Shown: positions 24,169 to 37,215, counted from the stretch's first letter. The stretch is DNA of 64,000 bases from Poecilobothrus nobilitatus (GCA_947095535.1 OX352773.1:156525271-156589270), one strand, 5' to 3'. Translations and numbers: made by a program. The notes: generated from the letters alone by a model not told the origin.

Positions 24169-24810
24169 GTATTATATTACTAAAATAAATGATTGTAGTT
24201 AGTAGATACCTAATTTATTTTATTTTACATTTAAATTAAAATTATTATCTTCAAACCCACTAATCCTTGATAAATACAAGAAGTTATCTGGTTACAAAAA
24301 CATTAACATTTGTTCTGTATATACTTTAACTACCATTATGACGACACTATCAAAACAATAATATTTGACTATAAAATTAACAACACTAGGTACCTAATAA
24401 TAAAAATAAGAATAACATGATATTTTATTCATTCTCATTTCAAATTAAATTCATTTTAAAAAGTAAAACTCTTTACATTTTATATGAATTAAACCACTAT
24501 GAAATTATGCGGCATCACTATGGGATCATAAAAGTGGTACGTATGTAAAAATAAAATAAAATTTGTTTCAAAAATTAAATTGGAATTTACACTTTGCAAA
24601 CCTTATATTATTATTAGGTAAACCACTGAAAAAAAGTTTTATCATAGAAAGGTGAATGTGTTTCTTATAAGAATTTAACAATATCTGTTGGATTTATGAA
24701 AAGTCTTTCACTTTTAAATTAGCAAGTTTCAAAAAATGAAAAAATTTTAACAGACGTCAAAAAATAAATAGTACGTAAATTTGAATTTTTACCCCTAATA
24801 ATTTTTAAAC
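24169..24810. other. AT-rich stretch, no gene seen
   Basis: Nothing recognised on either strand. Confidence 0.5.
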
Positions 24811-25012
24811 AGAGGATCTTGTAGCCTAAAGGGTCTGAGAATCGGATAGAACGTATAAAATAGACTACAAACAACGAAGGAGTGTACCATGAAATTCCAT
24901 ACACGTCGTAAGAATAATTTCCTCTGCCACACCTACAAACAGCCACACCTGGAAAGGTGAGGATATGTGATTATCTTTTTCACATATATGTGGCAGGGAA
25001 TAAACAAAAAAA
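24811..25012 (+). repeat. Family E tRNA-derived SINE, copy E4 (most diverged)
   Basis: Plus orientation: 'ttgtagcctaa' (A-box region), 'acgtataaaata', 'gaaggagtgtaccatgaaat' (decayed B box), then 'acacgtcgtaagaataa' and the body ending 'acatatatgtggcaggg' plus A-rich tail. It has extra bases in the tRNA-like head compared with E1. Confidence 0.6.
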
Positions 25013-25160
25013 AATTAACAACATATTTCATTTTACATCATTCGACACCACAGTCTTGAATCGATTTACCTGTATGAACTTTCCCTATAAAAATCTTTTC
25101 ATAATTAATCATAAGTTCTTTTACATGCAATAATATGCAATAGTAAAAGAACATATTTTT

Positions 25161-25259
25161 GATAATAGCGGTAAAACATGGGCAGAAATCAAACATTTGG
25201 CCCACAATCGAGTGCGATATAGAAGCTTTATGGAAGCCCTATGCTCCCCCAGGGGGTAA
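25161..25259 (+). pseudogene. LINE ORF2 C-terminal relic (RTE-like end)
   Basis: The plus strand reads DNSGKTWAEIKHLAHNRVRY then RSFMEALCSPRG and a TAA at 25257-25259, followed by an A-rich stretch. A terminal W..IK.LA..R..WR..V.ALC block is the typical last segment of RTE-type and related non-LTR retrotransposon ORF2 proteins (family knowledge; assignment by eye). Nothing upstream of about 25136 is recognisable, so this is a 5'-truncated insertion or a heavily decayed one. The domain has no enzymatic role of its own. Confidence 0.6.
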
Positions 25260-26768
25260 AATAGGATAAAAAAACAGAACATTATGATTAATTTTTCAAT
25301 AATTCCAAAGTACTAAAATTTATTCTCGATTACAAGATCAGATACATATAAGATACATATTTCAATAACAAAATGTTTAAAATACTTCTTGCAAACCCCT
25401 GCGAACAAATAATTGCAACACCATATTTTGTAATCAATTCTTAAATCAATTTTAATTATTTTTATTATATTATGCACTATCAATAAAGCATTTAAAATAA
25501 TTCCAACAAAAAAAGTTTAAAATACTAGATGTTGCAAACCCAAACCTCTGTTAACCAAATGGCTGAAATTCTGATTTGAATCTCGCATATATACATACAT
25601 ATTTCGGAAAAAGGGAATAACTCAGATTTTCTATTCAACTAAAAAATCATTTCAACATACAATTCATCACAAAGAACTAATTTAAATCCATTCAAATAGA
25701 ATATAGGAAATGTATGAATATGACACGCTCTCAAAAAAATCAGCTACATTAATAAATTATTACTTTATCATAAAAAATCTTAAATTAAATGAAAACTCTT
25801 TCAAATTTCCTAAAATTTTATAATCTTGTACTACGTTAAATTGACATATTTAATTAGTTTTTCATTTTTATAGCAAAGGTTAAATTAAAATTTTGAACAA
25901 AAGACAAAGATGAAAATACATGTCTTTATTACAACCTTTATATTAAAATAATTTTGAAAGGTAAGAAAATTAACATGTCTTCACTAATTATAACAATAAT
26001 TAAATCTTTCTTTTTTATTTCTTTATTTAGTACAAAAAGCTAAAGTATATTCTCCACTTGACTTTCTCTTATAATCATTTATAAAACCAATACAATTGAT
26101 AATCGTGTAAAATGAAATAGTAATTTTCAGATGTTGTCACCTTAAAAAACTCTTTTACAAAAAAAAAAGCAAGCAAAGGTTTTAGAAAGTATTACTTCCG
26201 AACCCCAAATATAATCTATATTTATATAAAAATATTTATTTTCTTTGGCACAAAACACCCCAATAAATTCAATAAACACCCCACTTTGTTGTTAAGCTTA
26301 CCAAAAAATCAATTTAAAAGTTTTTGTCATAAAAATAAATACGTACGCTAAGCCCTATTTACTAGCATTCAACTTTTCTTAATTTAACAAAGAGGTACAC
26401 AGTTAAGCACACAATCTAAAGAAATATTTAAAAAAACAAATGTATTATCGAATTCAATAAGATTCAAAACGTTATAATTTATCTAAAGGAAGAAATGCTG
26501 GTGCTTTTCTTCAACTAGGTAAATATTATTATAATCATAGTTCAAAAGGGATATAGTCATACTTTTAGTCATACTTTCCTTAGAACTAGAAAACACATTG
26601 GATCATATAATAATATATAGTTGAAGTTTTGCAAAGAGCACATTTTACATTGTAGATCTAATCTCTTTTAGCACAAGTTAACATGATAAAACTAATTTAA
26701 GTTTTAAACTAAAGTTTGATTTCTTCTTGAAAGAAAGCTGCTACTGCAGTTTACATATCAATATATTT
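25260..26768. other. AT-rich stretch, no gene seen
   Basis: No supported coding sequence or repeat on either strand. Confidence 0.5.
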
Positions 26769-27050
26769 GAAAATTTTTTTTTTTTTCTAAAGGAGGTAGG
26801 AATCTTCCAAAGACACCAGGAATTTCCCCTTGTTAGTGTCAGATTCTTACTGACTAAACCCACCTTCCCTTTAGCCAATATAATGGGATGAAACCCTTAC
26901 CTGCTGACGCGGCATATATTGGTTAGGGATTGAGATTGTAAGGAAACAATGAATCAGTCTAATTATTATTACTATTTTGTTTACAGTGACTATAGCCGTA
27001 CAGTTACAACTTGCAGTATAGTATTGAAAGGTTGGCGACTTAACCGCCAT
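26769..27050 (-). repeat. Family D copy D6
   Basis: T run at 26774-26786, then 'aatcttccaaagacacc', 'gactaaacccaccttcc' and 'tagccaatataatgggatg'. The head is on the right, around 'tattattactattttg'. Confidence 0.7.
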
Positions 27051-28067
27051 AAGACAGATGTGTTGCTAGAACACAAGTATATCGAATGATGTTTCTTTCA
27101 ACATTTTCATTTATAAGTCAAAGCATTAGTGCATTATTATTTTTTTACAAAATCCGTCTGCTTTCCAATTAAGAGCTTAGCCAAACTCATAATATTTTTT
27201 TATTTTAAATTTCGTAGAACTATGAATTAAAACAATAATAATTAAAAACTAATAAAAAAAAAGAAAATTATAATGAAAAACCTAATTATCCTTTTATTTT
27301 ATTTTTATATTTTTTTAAATCAGTGACCTTGAAAGTTCGTAAAATGTACACAGAAAATTCTAAAAGGATATATCGTTAATTTATTTGAAGTTCATTTAAT
27401 TTCTCTTTTTACTTTTAATGTTTAATAAATGTTAACCTTTAAAATCAATGAGTTTAAAAAAGAAGAAAAACAAAAACAATAAAAAAATTGCATAATAAAT
27501 TTTCTTTATAAAATATTATTATATTCTTTTAATGTTTTATTTTTACTACTTTATCTAATTTTTAGTCATTTAATAACATAAAATCAGCTTACAACTTAAA
27601 CATAAAAAAAAAAAAATTATTACCATAGGTATATGTTATACAAACGTAGATATTATAAAGGTAAAATTTCTACTCTTTTTTAATTATTTGAATGTTTATA
27701 TATTTTTTTTTTGGATAATTTTCAGTATTCTTTACTTTAAATCTTTCTTTTGTTATGCTTTTTAAATATATTTATTATATCTATTTGTGTTGAAATTTTT
27801 ACAATAGGTAATATAAGCACATCATGATATGATAGAGTGGTTAATGTCTTACAGGATGTAAAAATATTTTATATAAAAAAAATTATGCTTTTGTTTTTTA
27901 ATTTTTTACCGTTATTGTAACAGCTACGACGTTTTTAATTTTTTTCTCTGCAACAATTTTCCAAAAATTTGAAGATCATTAATATTAATAACGGAAGTGT
28001 TATAGGAAAGATATTATTATAATGTAATATATAACAAATTTTATGAGGAAAAGAACTTTATATATGC
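27051..28067. other. AT-rich stretch, no gene seen
   Basis: Nothing recognised on either strand. Confidence 0.5.
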
Positions 28068-28119
28068 GATATATGCGATTTCACCAAGATGATATATGAT
28101 ATATGCGATTCACCAAGAT
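28068..28119. repeat. Near-perfect duplication, about 30-bp period
   Basis: gatatatgcgatttcaccaa (28068) and gatatatgcgattcaccaag (28098) are neighbouring copies. Confidence 0.75.
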
Positions 28120-28183
28120 AGCAACACCACCATGTGCTATTATATTTGAATGTATATATATATATTTTTTTAAAGGTGTTTAA

Positions 28184-28329
28184 ACATAAATGTGGACAGG
28201 AAATTACACAGCCTTTCCTGTTCAGGCGTGGCTGTACATGTCGTAAGGGGGAATTACTCTTACGACGTGTGTGGGATTCGAACCCACACTCCCTCGGTAT
28301 TTTATACGCTCTTACCCACTGGTGGCCCT
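28184..28329 (-). repeat. Family E tRNA-derived SINE, copy E2
   Basis: B box ggttcgaatcc on the minus strand (plus 28274-28284), body 'cgtaagggggaatta' and end 'cataaatgtggacagg'. It lacks about 12 bp of the head (the 'gtttacagcg' segment) present in E1 and E3. Confidence 0.8.
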
Positions 28330-29160
28330 TGAATTTATATTAATTACATGTTTCAAAATTTTTAAAATTAGGATTATGATTAAACTTTTAAATTTTGTTT
28401 CTTTTATAGGTACAGGCAATATAGGGATCACATTTTTTCAAGAGAAGTTGAAACTCTTCAAAATGACTATGAAAATACCATCAGTGCGTTCTATTTTATA
28501 ATGCTAGACGTTTTACAGTTTAATTTTTTAGGAATTCACCATCACTATTTGCAGTAATGCTACCCCTAAACCTTGTATATTATTTGGATTTTTAATATTT
28601 AGAAAATGATTAAGTCTTTTTTGATTTTTGCATTTCATTGTTTTTAAGTTCACTCTTTTTCTTTGAATTAATATTCTTAGAAACTAAAATTTTATTCTTA
28701 CCAATATTAATTTTGTCTTATAATAATATCATTTTCATTGAAACTTTTAATATGTGGATTGTTACTATTAGGAACTTTACCTTTTTTACATTTTAATTCA
28801 AATCTACATAATTTAATTATAACTATTTCAAGTAATTTAATTTTATAGTAAAAAATTTTTAAATATAAAGTAAATATAAACAGTTTCTATTTTTTGTTTT
28901 ACCCAAGCCGAAGCCGTTGGATTTTAAATGGTTAAAGATATTTGAAAAGTAATTTACATGTTTTTAATTTTAATTTTCTCTCAATATTTATATATGTATA
29001 AACATTTTTATTAACATTTTTATTTTCGCACTCAATATTACTATATTATATCTGCATTGTTTTCATTTTCATGAAGGAGTATATTATTTTATTACAAATT
29101 ATGATAGAATGGTGTAACAAAATTTCTGAATTTAATTAAGAAACCATAGTAACATACAAT
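28330..29160. other. AT-rich stretch, no gene seen
   Basis: Nothing recognised on either strand. Confidence 0.5.
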
Positions 29161-29725
29161 TTAGGCGGAATATATGATCTCAACAATTTTTTTTTTATAC
29201 AAGGATAGGTTTTCAATTGATTTGATAACGTTCGGTAAATCATTAAATATTTTTAAACAATTAAAGAGACAATTTGTCTGTCTTTTGTTTATCAGTTTTA
29301 AATAATGATAAGTAAAAATTGCATTTATTGTGGGTGTTGTAGTTATGAATATCTATATATTTTTGTAGTATAAAATTATGTTTGATTTTGTTATTTATTA
29401 TTTTGAAAGCCAAAATATAAGTTTTGCGTTTACAGATATTTTCAAAACTGAGGTATTTTTGACTATAGATCATACCACTGGCATACAATATGGGATACTT
29501 ATGAATTATTTTGAGCGATTTTTTTATTAGAATTTCAATTCTTTTCAGGTGAATTTGTGGTGCCCCACTCCAAATTGGAATAACATAAACTACATTAGAC
29601 AAAATATACGAAGAATATATTACAAAAAGTGTTTTCCTATCAAAAAAATTACTTAACCTTCTTAAGATAAATACATTTAGTGAAATTTTTTTACAAACAT
29701 AATTAATATGCTCTTCCCATTTGAT
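29161..29725 (-). pseudogene. LINE reverse transcriptase C-terminal relic
   Basis: The minus strand from about 29725 reads WEEHINYVCKKISLNVFILR, then RLSNFFDRKTLFVIYSSYIL, VYVIPIWSGAPQIHLKRIEI and, near the end, DIHNYNTHNKCNF. A one-base frame change near 29265 leads into LPNVIKSIENLSLYKKKI and a TAA at 29161-29163. The 'LRRL..F.DRK.L...Y', 'YG...W.G', 'HNYNTRNK' and 'FN.LP..IK.I' blocks are the usual order at the C-terminus of CR1/jockey-type ORF2 proteins. The catalytic FADD region is absent. It lies just downstream of an ORF1-like relic (30003-30575) on the same strand, so both may come from one element that lost most of ORF2. Confidence 0.72.
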
Positions 29726-30002
29726 TCAAAAAGTCCGTTACTGGAGCTACCACAGATTCTATAAATCAAAATATTGATTAATGGGTTTTCCATATGTAAC
29801 CAGACAAAACCAGAGTTCGCAACAAGAGTCGGTATCATGTCAAAGACTGTCATTGATCATTTAATTACTGATATGCTAAGTTACGAGTATTTTCTTCATG
29901 TTTGTTCAAAAAACAAGTTTGTTTTTTTAGTTACAAGCTGATACAACTTTTAAAAGAGAATCATTCAGGGGAAATCTAAGCTTATCGCGTCTAACAGCTC
30001 TT

Positions 30003-30575
30003 CTAATGTCCGCATTTTTTTTTTATTTTAATGATCTCTTTTTCTTTAATAAATTGTGGACATAGTGGAGGTGCCATGTAGGCACGAACATCAAATTTTT
30101 GAAATTCTACTTTTGTTTCTTTTGGTAGATTAGTTAATTTGACTGTTAAGAAAATATAGATCAGTTTCTTCTTCCATTTGGTTAATATTTTTCCTTTTGA
30201 ATCGTTTGATTGCAACCACTTGTTGGTTTTCCATTTCTGTTAATATTGCCCTATCATTATATATTTCAACTATGGACAGTTGACTACACCTCGAGTTTGA
30301 TTTAGCGTAACATATTCCTCTACAGATGCATTAATATATTTAAATTGGACAAATTTTTGAGCTTGAAGAATATTTTTGTCTTTAATAATACGATACCATC
30401 TCGTAACTTGACACAACTAATAACTTCACCGGATATGCAGCCTAAAATGACTCGCTCAAAAAAGGGCAGAGCGAGATTTCATATCTTTAGTATTTTTATT
30501 TAATCGCATTACTGGAAATTTTTCACCAGGTGTTTCATTGTAAAGTACAGGTTATTCTCCTCCATACTTATTTTC
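30003..30575 (-). pseudogene. LINE ORF1 (gag-like) relic
   Basis: The minus strand, with several frame changes, gives FFERVILGCISGEVISCVKL, then RDGIVLLKTKN, ILQAQKFVQFKYINASVEEY, TLNQTRGVV, ILTEMENQQVVAIKRFKRKN and VKLTNLPKETKVEFQKFDVR followed by AYMAPPLCPQF. The series 'LLVKTKN..QA..L', 'T.GVV', 'GV..VRR', 'LP..IK.G...VRPY.P.P..C' is the RNA-binding gag-like core of ORF1 proteins from I/jockey-group LINEs. The zinc-knuckle region is broken. No intact frame exceeds 70 codons. ORF1 proteins bind the element's RNA; this copy cannot make one. Confidence 0.6.
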
Positions 30576-33500
30576 ATCTTTTTTGTTGCTGTTAATTTTT
30601 GTTAATAATGATTGTTTAATACCTAATAAATTTTTTGAGTTTAATTACTATTCAATTTAAAAATAAAATTTTTTTTTTAATTTCTTTCAATTGGCTGCTA
30701 CATTTATATTAAATTTTTCATTTATCTTAGTTTTATTTTTATTTTTGCTCGGGCTAGAAAAAAATGCAGTTTTCGGTTTGACCCTTTTATGAAGACTTAT
30801 TAGAAAAATTTATTTAAAATATTAATTATTAATGTTTGCGTTAATTAGCGACCGAATCTTAAATACTATTTAAAAACTTCAAGATATTGTAGAAATATTT
30901 TAATGTTTTCAACGGGCAGGATATTTAACATTTAACATTGTAGATGTGACTCTTGAATAAAATTATAATAATATTATGCATCTTAAAAGAGATTTACGAT
31001 ATATTTTTTAAATACAAATATTTCATAACTAGATGATCGTTGTATAATACAACGAATTTTATTTAATGGTAAAATTTTCAGATACCTGGTACGTAACGGG
31101 AATCATTTTCTTTAAATAGTTTTTTGTTTTTTTGCTGATTATTAAAAACTTTTATACATTTTCGAGCTTTAGTACTAATTAGTACCTAATAATTATTTTT
31201 CTATATGCTTTAAGATGTCCAAGAATCTTCAATTCTTTACGAATTTAAACAATTTGAAAATAAAAATGTAGGGTAGATGAAACTGAAAAATTTTTAATTT
31301 TTTATTTCAAGAAGAAAAAATAGTGTAGATATTATAAATAAAAATTACTTAAAATAATCTTGAAATAAACAATTGCAGTCAATAATATTCTTTTTCAATA
31401 TGGAATATAAAAGACTCGTACTTCAAAATTTCTAAAAATTTCATCCTACTATATTTTTTACTCTGGAAATCATTATCCTCAACAACAACTATTATCACTA
31501 CCTACCTAGAAATAAATCGAAAGTAAATTTTTCTAGAAAAATCTAAAAAAATATTTCAGCAAAATCTCACTAGATAATATAAAGGTGCTGTAATAAATCA
31601 TTTAAAAAGTATTAAAAAATCACTAAGAAAAAAAATATTTAAAGTTGGCAAATGGAGAAGAAAAACAAGAGAATAACAAAAAAATTTTTAATAGCAAAAA
31701 AAATAATAAAGGAAAAAAAAACAATAACATATTACGAACAAAAATAGAAAAGAAACAGATAGAATTAATTAGTTCAGAATATCCTTCATCCTGTCATGTG
31801 TTGTATAGCTATTAAAATAGATTTTATGACAGAACCTTTTTACTTTACCTTTACCTTTACTTTACCTTACCTTTCCGTAGACATTTTTACATATAATATT
31901 TTGCGATTAGGTATATTGTTGACATTGTTTTTGTAATTCTATCATTTGCTATTTTTTACCATCTAATAAATGAAAAGATATAAAATTAAATGTAATTTTT
32001 ATGCGTTAAAAAAGTTAACGATATTCATTTTAAAAATTAAAAAATAATAGGAAAAAAAAATTAAAAATAGCTATTAGATAAAACAATTTAGCTTAGGCCT
32101 TAGACTTCTGCATATCTAGAAATGAAATTTTTCAAAAATATTGCTAAAAAATAATAAATTTTTCTTTCCATCTTTCTAACAATAAAATTAAGAATATTAT
32201 TTTTGTACCTTTTTCTTTCCCTCCTACATGCAATGAAAGAGGAAATTAATGCCTGCCTTTCCCTTTTAGGTATGACAGGGAATGTGAAATTTAAAAAAAA
32301 ACAAATATTTAGATATTATATTTTAAAGTATTTATTTTATAGAACTTTTTATAGAAGATGTCAGTCTAAGTTTCAAAAATGTTTGCGATACTTTTTTTAA
32401 TTTTGTCGATACTTACCACAAAGCCAACTTATTCTTTTCTTGTTGTTGAAAACAATGTTAACTTTCAAAAAACATTAACAAGATCTAAAATATTTTTACT
32501 TACAAAATTTTTCTTCTTTTATGTCGAAATAACATTAGTGAACTCTTTAAAAGTTATCCAAAGTACTTCATTTTATTTATTGCTTTTTTTTTTTATTTCC
32601 TTTTTTTTATTTTATGAAATTATAAAAAAAATTGAATTAACTTTATTTCTTTAACTTAAATTTGGCTGAACCTCTCATGCATGCACATTCTAGAAATAAG
32701 TCAGATTTTATGACCAACCGTAAAATTCTTCACTATACATAATATTATGTTTTATATCCATAATTTAACAACAAAGCATTTAAAGTAACTTCAAAATAAA
32801 AAATTTAAAATAGAGAAACTGCTACCTTCAAATCTCTGTTAAAAAAGTTATTGAAACTCCAGATTTTCTTATTAATTATAAAATCCCTCATAATTATTTG
32901 TATTTTTCTTACACGTATTTGTACATAATATGCTCGCAGTTGATAATAACGAGTTTTTTTTTTAATCTGTATATTCTGAAAACAAAAGAGATTTAGCGAG
33001 ATTTTAGGGTACCTACGAGTACCGAATTACGCCATTATGGTATTTATTTCTTATGGAAAAATTACTAACCTAATTCCTAATTCTAATTCTGTACCAAAAA
33101 TTTTCATTGTAAAAAAATAAAATTATTCTATTTTGTTTCTTTACAAAAAATTTACAAAATCTTCAAATTTTAAAGTAACTTTTCAATGTAAGAATTGAAA
33201 CATAAATTCTTTTGAGTAGGCACTTTCTTTTCTTTCAATACTTTGACAAAGGAAATGCAGTAAAGGGATTGAAGTAACTAAAGAAACGTCACCTTTATTT
33301 CTTTACTATTAATGCAGCCTTTGATAGAAACATTTTTTTTAATTTCTTAAAACTATTTTTGAAATTATTATTTTTAAAAGTATAAAATGGTTTCGTTTTT
33401 TCTTACATTTTGTAAGATAAAGACCAATATCGGATTAAAAATAAAAACATTTCAACTAATTCAAATTGAATATAAATAACAGTTAAAGGAGATTTAAACT

Positions 33501-34060
33501 TAATAAAAACAGACCACAAAACTTGAAATCACAAAAAGAAAAGAGGAAAAAATCAAAATATAAATCCTAGAAAAACTCGTGTTCAATAACCATGAAAATA
33601 TGACGAAACAGCATATTCTGGTTAGGGTTGTAAATTTAAAAAAGAACAAAAATTAATAGGCATATATACATATTTAAAAAAAAAATGTATAATATCCTAA
33701 AAACAGTAAGATAAAAAAGTACTGTAAAGTATAGTATCTATAACTAAAGAAAATAAAAATGATTTATATTGAATTAAATTAAAAAAAAAAAAACCATAAC
33801 TTAGATATTATAACGTATCTAACGTTGAAAACCGTTTACAAAAAAGATTTAATTTTCTTACTAAGAAGTTTATTTACAAAAATATAGAATTTATTTTTAA
33901 ACACTAGACTATAAAAACATATCTAATTAGATACATTTAATAAGTATTGTGAATCAGCTTCACTTAAGATGAGAATTAAATCCTTACAAAATATTCAAAG
34001 AGTTACTTTGACTCCGAATTACATTTTTACCAATCTAACACACCCGATACTCAATCTTAC
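30576..34060. other. AT-rich stretch, no gene seen
   Basis: About 3.4 kb with long A/T runs and one small TTTACC-type simple repeat near 31840-31875. No supported coding sequence. Confidence 0.5.
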
Positions 34061-34850
34061 TCAAAAAGATTTTAATTGAAGCGATTATGCAATCGCTAAT
34101 AAATTTAGGTGCATCTTTTGGCTACATTTTATTAAAAAACAAAATGATAGAAAATTTTTTGGCACCAAGAAAATAAAATCTAAAAAATAAATATTTAATT
34201 TTGTTTTAAACAAAAATAATGAAAATAATTCGAAAATTTGTTCTCATCAGTAAAACTATCATTTGCATATTGACTATCTATACAAATAATAAAACAAGGC
34301 CGAACGTACACTAAAGGTTTTTAAAAGCGCACCAAAAGATAAACCAAATTTTGAAATTTTAATACAATAAGAAAAAAAGATGATGTGAAGATGTGAAAAT
34401 AGGACATTATTGAAATTTTGAGGGGCTATAAGTCCGGAACCGTATATAATTAAGAAAACCGTTAGCACATGTATATATTATTGAAGTTTTACTTTTAAGG
34501 CTTCCCAAAGAAAAATTGGTACAGATGCCTATAACATTTTTTTTATGAGAGCTACCAATAGTAAAATTTCTTTTCTCTATCTTTAACGGTGTAGAAGTTT
34601 TGCAAACAGGCGGACGGACCGACGGACAGAATGAATCTAATAGGCACATTTTTTCATATTTTTTTTAGGAAATATACTAAAAATGTATCAATTGAATCTA
34701 ACTAAAAAGTACTTAATTTAGAAATAAGTAACAGGCAATAAAGATTTTTTACCAATCGGATATATTACCAAATCTTACTCAAACAAATGTTAGTTGTAGC
34801 CACCAATGCCTTCCTTAATTTAGGGGCACCTTTTTGCATTAAATAATGTA
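34061..34850. repeat. Diverged direct repeats (about 85 bp) flanking a family C copy
   Basis: 34061-34150 ('aatcttactcaaaaagat...aatttaggtgcatctttt') and 34768-34850 ('aatcttactcaaacaaatg...aatttaggggcacctttt') are related. The C4 copy lies between them. The direct copies are too long and diverged for a target-site duplication. Confidence 0.5.
34300..34690 (+). repeat. Family C copy C4 (short)
   Basis: Starts ggtttttaaaagcgcacc, contains 'aagaaaaccgttagcacatg' and ends with ggcggacggaccgacggac, 'taataggcacattttttc' and 'aggaaatatactaaaaat'. It is about half the length of C2, with internal deletion. Confidence 0.65.
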
Positions 34851-35263
34851 TTTTATTCTGGTGATTTAAAAAAGCACATTTCAAAATTTATGGTTTTTTT
34901 TGCTATAAAAAAACTACAGCAAAAGAACAAATAATTTAACACTAATTTCCTAAATACTACACTCTATTATTATTATTACGTATCATTTGAACTCTAAGAT
35001 TAAGGACTGTCCAAAAGGACTATTAAACTTTTTATTGTATTCGATAGGTATTCATTATTATAATTGTGCAAAAAAAGATAAATGAATACGAACCTGTCAG
35101 TACCTGTGAACATTTAAGATGTTGAATCGATATTCCAAATTTTCAGGTCATAATATTTTTCCCATCGAGGTAGTGATTTTTTTCTTCGTGTTTTTAATTT
35201 TTAAAATATTATTTGGTCACAATGTGCTGATATTTACAAACAAAACATAATGTTGTAATTTCT
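34851..35263. other. AT-rich stretch, no gene seen
   Basis: Nothing recognised on either strand. Confidence 0.5.
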
Positions 35264-35580
35264 GTTTTTTTCCTAAGAGTGGGCATAAGGGAATCCCCCA
35301 AATACAACAAAAATACCCAATTTGTAGTGTCAGATTCCTACTGCATAAGGCTCCAATCTGCCAAAGCAGCATTGTCTAAAGACTATGGATACGAGAGAAT
35401 AGGGCAGGAAACTATAAATTGGGAGTGGGACTAAGAGTGAACAATGAATCTGCTAGTATTATCACAATTTTTCTATCAGTGAGACAACTATCAACTGGTA
35501 TAGTACAACATGTAGTAGTATATAAAACCTTCCTGCGTGATTTATAATTGAAGGCAGCTCCATTGTAACAACTATTAACA
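35264..35580 (-). repeat. Family D copy D7
   Basis: T run at 35264-35270, 'cctaagagtgggcataagg', 'gtagtgtcagattccta', and the reversed head 'ataattgaaggcagctcc'. Confidence 0.6.
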
Positions 35581-36239
35581 TTTGTTTTAATAAATTTCGT
35601 ATAAGCCTTTTTTCTAGATTTCTTTTCGATGTCATCGTTAAAATTAAAAAGGATTCAATGAGAATTTGGTTTTAAACCCGATTAGATATTAATAATCTAT
35701 ATTTTCAAGGAAAATAACTTCCTTAAAAGTGACGCTTCTAACGTCAAAGAAAACATTTTATTTTTATTTTATAACTGAAGGATTTTTGGAACATTAAACG
35801 GATTTTTTTTTTAAATCGATTGATATAAATAATAACATAAGAATCCTTATAATATTTTCTTCTTTTATGTTATCAAATTTACACATTTATCATTTTTTAA
35901 TGCTTATTCAGCATAAACAAAAATCATAAAACATATTAGAACAAAAACTTTTCATTGTTTTTTTTGTTTTGCCTCATGAAAACATTTTAAACATTCATAT
36001 TATTATAATAATCTAAAAAGTTATTCAATGGTTTTTTTTTCATTTTCCTGCTTTTTTCAGAATTTTGTACGAATTCTTGCTTCTTAAGAAAATCATTTTT
36101 ATGTTTTCGATTAAAAGTGAGGAGAGTTCGAAATTTTGGAAAACATTAAATATCTATTATGAAAAAAGTAGAAAAAACGGATATTAATAATGACAATAAA
36201 GGTTAGAAAAATTGAGTTATCAAAATCATTATAAACGAA
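35581..36239. other. AT-rich stretch, no gene seen
   Basis: Nothing recognised on either strand. Confidence 0.5.
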
Positions 36240-37215
36240 TGAAAAGGTTAAAGGCGGAATGAAAAAACGCCGCAACGAAATAAAACTGCTAGAAAAAATG
36301 AAATAAAGCCCTAAAATTTTGTATGGAAAATAAAGCCGCAAACAATTGGGCGTTATTCATTTTTTTTGCGGTATTATTTCATTCTTTGGCGCGCTATTTC
36401 ATTTTTTTAGACATTATTTCATTAGTTTGCGGCATTATTTCATTTACAGATTTACAGGTGTTGTATAAATTTTTTTTTGCTAGAGCAGATATGTGGTATT
36501 TAAATTAAATAGTACAAGTAATTACTTTGTATAAATATGTCACAATTTATAAAAAAAAACTTACTAATTTGCATATAAAAAGTTTAAAATTTAATTTAAA
36601 AATGTCTATGCGTTGACATACTTTAGTGTTGATTTTAGAGTTAAATTCAAAATCAAGGTTGCAATAATTAAGTAGCGGGAGTTTGAGGGCGGCAGCCACC
36701 ATTCCTTCAAAGGAATTTTTTTTCCATAAAAATGTCAAAATGTTTACAAAATTTTTTATTTTTCATATGAAATGTAAAAATTTCATACTTTTGAATGGAA
36801 TCTCTATGCGTTGCGTTGGCATCAGGAATACCGCTTTTTCCAGAATAATTATATATTATGTATATAGACACGTTAAATTCCGAATTATGAGCGATTTTAG
36901 AGTTGGTTTCAAAAACAGGGTTACAGCTTTTTGCAGAATATTTATATATACGTGCAGGCAGGGTTCTAAACTAGGGTGATTTCACTCAATACTCAATAAA
37001 ATTTATTTGGGTTGTAATTGTTTTAGTTTTTAATTTAAGGTTAGTACGAAATCATTTTTGTGACGTTATTTCATTTTAAAATACAAGAATGAATTAATAA
37101 CGCCGCATTAAAAGGAAATAAACACCACAATACAATGAAATAATGACGTAGCAAAATGCAATAACGCCACAAAAAATAAATGGGGTCGTTATTTCATTTT
37201 TGTTTGCCGTGGTTT
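36240..37215. repeat. Foldback-like element built of about 21-bp units in both orientations
   Basis: At 36240-36460 the unit aatgaaataa.gccgcaa runs in one orientation and then, from about 36342, repeats inverted as ttgcggtattatttcatt, 'gcgcgctatttcattttt', 'gacattatttcatt' and 'tttgcggcattatttcatt'. The same unit returns in both orientations at 37050-37215 ('gacgttatttcatttt', 'aataacgccgcatt', 'caatgaaataatgacg', 'caataacgccac', 'gtcgttatttcattttt'). The 600 bp between holds other repeated blocks ('tctatgcgttg...gattttagagtt' twice). Terminal blocks of short direct units in inverted orientation are the design of Foldback-type elements; no transposase is seen. Confidence 0.55.

Noticed and set aside
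32379..32654. 91-codon open frame (+), hydrophobic
   Set aside because: Phe/Leu-rich runs from poly-T sequence; no start context, family or conserved pattern.
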